Assembly (NCBI RefSeq): GCF_900141785.1
Contig: NZ_FQYP01000009.1
Coordinates: forward strand, 124,001 to 188,000
Length of the DNA stretch: 64,000 nucleotides
DNA from: Aquimarina spongiae
Lineage (GTDB): Bacteria; Bacteroidota; Bacteroidia; Flavobacteriales; Flavobacteriaceae
Direction of reading: 5' to 3'
In this document: piece by piece, positions 61,886 to 64,000 of the stretch
How positions within the stretch are numbered: the stretch's first letter is position 1
How the letters are laid out: each line of letters begins with the position of its first letter
Translations under genes and position numbers: made by a program
Notes under the pieces: model-generated
The model's input: only the letters and a program-made list of their open reading frames with translations
Told to the model about the DNA's origin: nothing
Databases searched by the model: none

Positions 61886-63094
61886 GTGCTTTGGAAAAGA
61901 AAAACAAAAATCCTAAAAGACGAAGCTAAACAATTTATTGAGCATCAACTATTATTTATTGAACGCTTGATGGGTGCTGATTGGCTTTCTAATTTTAAAC
62001 CTTTTGTTCTTACTCATTTTCAGGTTGAAGGCGTTGATCATAAAGAAATCGCTCAACTTGTTTTTAACCAGGTCAAACAAGCTATTGGGTTAAAAGATGC
62101 TGACATTACACTTGACTTTTTTTGGGAAAAACCCATACAACCAAAAGATCCATTTGCTGTATTAAAAACCACCGATCTATTTAAAGAAGAAACCATCAAG
62201 ATAGGAAAATATCGGAATGATAAAACATCACATATTATCTGTATAGAAATGTCCGTGTTGCGTAATCACTATCTGCTAGTATACACCCTAGCTCATGAAT
62301 TGGCCCACTATTTTCTTCAAGGGCAAAAACAACTCTTCTTTAATGATGAAAAGCTGACCGATATATTGGTCTTGGTAATGGGATTTGGAAACTTTTGGTG
62401 TGAATTACACAGTAATAAAAACAGTACTAATGAAATCAAAACGGGATATTTATCTAAAGAAGAAGGCATTTACGCCCTTGCTTGGTTACAAGAGTATAAC
62501 AAAGATTCGCAGTGGGAATTACACTTAAGTGATAAAGAATTATCTAAAACTTTCAAACAATATTTAACTGATATTCAAAAAGATCAAAGTAAAAAACTTT
62601 TACCAGAACAACCTCCCAGATATCTATCAGCATCATTTGCGCTCTTTTTAATCAAAATACTAGATAACGAGATTATTGATTACAGTTTTGATGATGTTTT
62701 TTTTAAAAATCTTACACTATACAATAATCAGGTTAAAAAAGGAAGGGCAATCCCTTTTAAGAAAAAAAGAACAAATATTGTCAAAAGCATTATAGAAGAA
62801 ATCCGGTCATTTCAAGCAAAAAACGATTTAGAACTTTATTTGGTGCAACAGGCCATTGGTCATATAAGTCTCTACTTTAATAAACCGTTACAAGATTCTT
62901 TTTACAACAAAATTACGACTCATTGGAAAGAGAATGTCCAGTTTAGAAATCAAGATTTAGAGCTAATTCGAGATGCTTTTAACAAAAACTCATATTTAGA
63001 ACCCGAATTGATGTATACCAAACGAAAAGAGTTAGCAGTAATAATCTTGCCATTATTACAATCAGAATTTAATCTGGATGAAATATCTAACTAA
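61886..63094 (+). CDS. HExxH zinc-peptidase-like protein
   Basis: About 402 residues if it starts at GTG 61886; no upstream ATG is in frame, so the start is uncertain. The middle part has VYTLAHELAHYFLQ (about residues 135-148), the HExxH motif of zinc peptidases, with LTDILVLVMGFG about 20 residues on that could supply the third ligand. No signal peptide, so cytoplasmic. The C-terminal half is helical and charged. Family not recognised. It may be an accessory or anti-toxin gene of the region. Confidence 0.5.
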   Translation: MLWKRKTKILKDEAKQFIEHQLLFIERLMGADWLSNFKPFVLTHFQVEGVDHKEIAQLVFNQVKQAIGLKDADITLDFFWEKPIQPKDPFAVLKTTDLFKEETIKIGKYRNDKTSHIICIEMSVLRNHYLLVYTLAHELAHYFLQGQKQLFFNDEKLTDILVLVMGFGNFWCELHSNKNSTNEIKTGYLSKEEGIYALAWLQEYNKDSQWELHLSDKELSKTFKQYLTDIQKDQSKKLLPEQPPRYLSASFALFLIKILDNEIIDYSFDDVFFKNLTLYNNQVKKGRAIPFKKKRTNIVKSIIEEIRSFQAKNDLELYLVQQAIGHISLYFNKPLQDSFYNKITTHWKENVQFRNQDLELIRDAFNKNSYLEPELMYTKRKELAVIILPLLQSEFNLDEISN

Positions 63095-63320
63095 TTGATA
63101 CAAATTAATAACCATGAGTTTAATCAAAGGTAAAAACGAATTTAAAAGTAAAGTAAAAGATAACATATAAACCTCAAAATTGAGATTTGATTTCCCTTTA
63201 AACTTGTACAGTTTTCATTATCCGTTTAGGGTTAGAGTTAAAAATTAAAAATTGAGCACTCTACTGAATCCTCCGAAAAAAATATCATTAATTTGCAATT
63301 ATTTCAAAGTAGTAGTTTTA

Positions 63321-63587
63321 ATGTTGAAGTTAGTTGCAAGCTTTTATCTTATCTTTTTTCTTTTTATCTCTAATTTTCCTCAAAAAAGGGGAAAATACCG
63401 TTACCCCGAACAAAACAATAGAACGTTTAACCAAACAGCAAAGTGATACATACGATATAGGCGATTATAAGAACTTCAAATTATACACCGTTCTATTTTA
63501 ACCATTACCGAAGCTAATCAGCTCATAACCTACGAAATTGATGCTATAACGAGATTAGGTGTTTATTATAAAAAAATTGATCCTTAA
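63321..63587 (+). pseudogene. broken N-terminus of a third TPR/AraC regulator
   Basis: The stretch begins MLKLVASFYLIFFLFISNFP, matching MLKLVANLYLILFLFSPVFS of the regulator at 54673-56286. After a frameshift near 63395 it continues TPNKTIERLTKQQSDTYDIG and DYKNFKLYT (compare TPKTEIERLTQLQSDTYDAG and NYKNFKLYT). After more shifts it reads YEIDAITRLGVYYKKIDP and stops. Only about 75-80 of 537 codons remain. It records an extra copy of the regulator that has decayed. Confidence 0.7.
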
Positions 63588-63659
63588 GGATAACCGTAAC
63601 TATTGAATTGATAAATTATTGATATTGTTTGTCAATAAAATTCATTAAACCAATAAATT

Positions 63660-63770
63660 ATGAGTTCAGAAATAAATACCGAAGTACTTGAAAGACTAAT
63701 TGGACAGGAGGTAGTGGCAGATATTCCGAATGATGACGATACAGATACAATAACAATAATGGGAAATTAG
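63660..63770 (+). CDS. 36-aa ORF next to the kinase remnant
   Basis: MSSEINTEVLERLIGQEVVA then an Asp-rich tract and TITIMGN. The sequence is short, and its 3' end overlaps the frame of the histidine-kinase fragment. It may be part of the same decayed gene rather than an independent protein. Confidence 0.25.
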   Translation: MSSEINTEVLERLIGQEVVADIPNDDDTDTITIMGN

Positions 63771-63987
63771 AATTAACTCTAACTGATGAATGTTCAGTAT
63801 CAAAAATACGGGGGAACGCTTAAAAATATCAGAAGACCAATTATTTCAGAGATTTGTGAAATCAGGAGGAAATATAGAATCTACCGGTCTAGGATTGTCT
63901 TTAGTACAGCGTATAGTGCAATACTATAACTTCTCTATACAATATAGGAATATTGATCCATGGCATATTATAACTATAGGATTCTAA
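63759..63987 (+). pseudogene. C-terminal fragment of a sensor histidine kinase
   Basis: A first frame NGKLELTLTD (63761 onward) shifts at about 63790 into MFSIKNTGERLKISEDQLFQ and then GNIESTGLGLSLVQRIVQYY and WHIITIGF. The NTG and STGLGLSLV motifs are the N- and G-box end of a HATPase_c domain, so this is the last 65-75 residues of a sensor kinase. The periplasmic sensor and His-box parts are gone. Confidence 0.65.
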
Positions 63988-64000
63988 AATATTTACGAAT

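Noticed and set aside
63660..63770. A RiPP precursor at the right end
   Set aside because: It has no GG motif or Cys, and lies in the frame-broken kinase region.

Overview
The window looks like the chromosome of a low-GC marine member of the Flavobacteriaceae (Bacteroidota). The evidence is TAnnTTTG-type -7 promoter boxes, many SPxC lipoproteins, a type IX secretion (T9SS) C-terminal sorting domain, SprB and PKD repeats, TPR-plus-AraC regulators and a Bacteroidota-type tyrosine recombinase. An Aquimarina- or Kordia-like genus is a guess.

Region 1 (1-14.5 kb) is devoted to peptide natural products. On the minus strand a TPR/AraC regulator is followed by an unpaired 59-residue GG-leader precursor (5290-5469) and two tandem prolyl-oligopeptidase lipoproteins, then the start of an erythromycin-esterase-like gene. 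On the plus strand is a grasp-with-spasm RiPP operon: a small HTH protein, two precursor peptides (8078-8251 and 8278-8469), two related lipoproteins, the ATP-grasp ligase, a translationally coupled 57-residue protein, and a SPASM-domain maturase without a radical-SAM motif. A third related lipoprotein, a membrane protein and a thioredoxin-fold lipoprotein follow. The core peptides carry EF-hand-like acidic loops.

Region 2 (14.6-21.4 kb) is housekeeping: an adenylate-kinase-like enzyme, a third prolyl oligopeptidase, a DEDDh exonuclease, and a divergent OxyR/KatG pair.

Region 3 (21.4-25.2 kb) is the left end of an integrative element. A 3' half of tRNA-Asn sits in a 102-bp tandem duplication with terminators, next to a tyrosine recombinase, an excisionase-like HTH protein and a replication-protein-like gene cut by an in-frame TAG. 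I did not find the intact tRNA that should mark the other end, so the element may run past the right edge.

Region 4 (25.3-46.5 kb) is a minus-strand run of eight genes that I read as a T9SS-linked polymorphic toxin locus: a 1582-aa exported protein, an FN3 protein, a SprB-repeat protein with a T9SS sorting tail, a PKD lipoprotein, an 1833-aa TANFOR-like giant protein, a secreted protein with a TNT-like NAD-glycohydrolase domain, a zinc-ribbon probable immunity protein, and an outer-membrane barrel with a coiled-coil tail.

Region 5 (47-57 kb) has three tandem leucine-rich-repeat lipoproteins with collagen-like N-termini, a small membrane protein, two paralogous TPR/AraC regulators and a one-TM protein. 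The giant operon, the LRR operon, the small membrane gene and the one-TM gene each have the same palindrome (consensus CCAAATTATAATTTGG) exactly 25 nt upstream of a -7-like box. A weaker copy lies at 61.4 kb. This implies one co-regulated surface/toxin regulon, with the two regulators as candidate controllers.

Region 6 (57.6-64 kb) is decayed accessory DNA: remnants of a RecA-like ATPase, a third TPR/AraC regulator and a histidine kinase, mixed with orphan immunity-like genes (a SUKH lipoprotein and others) and an HExxH protein.
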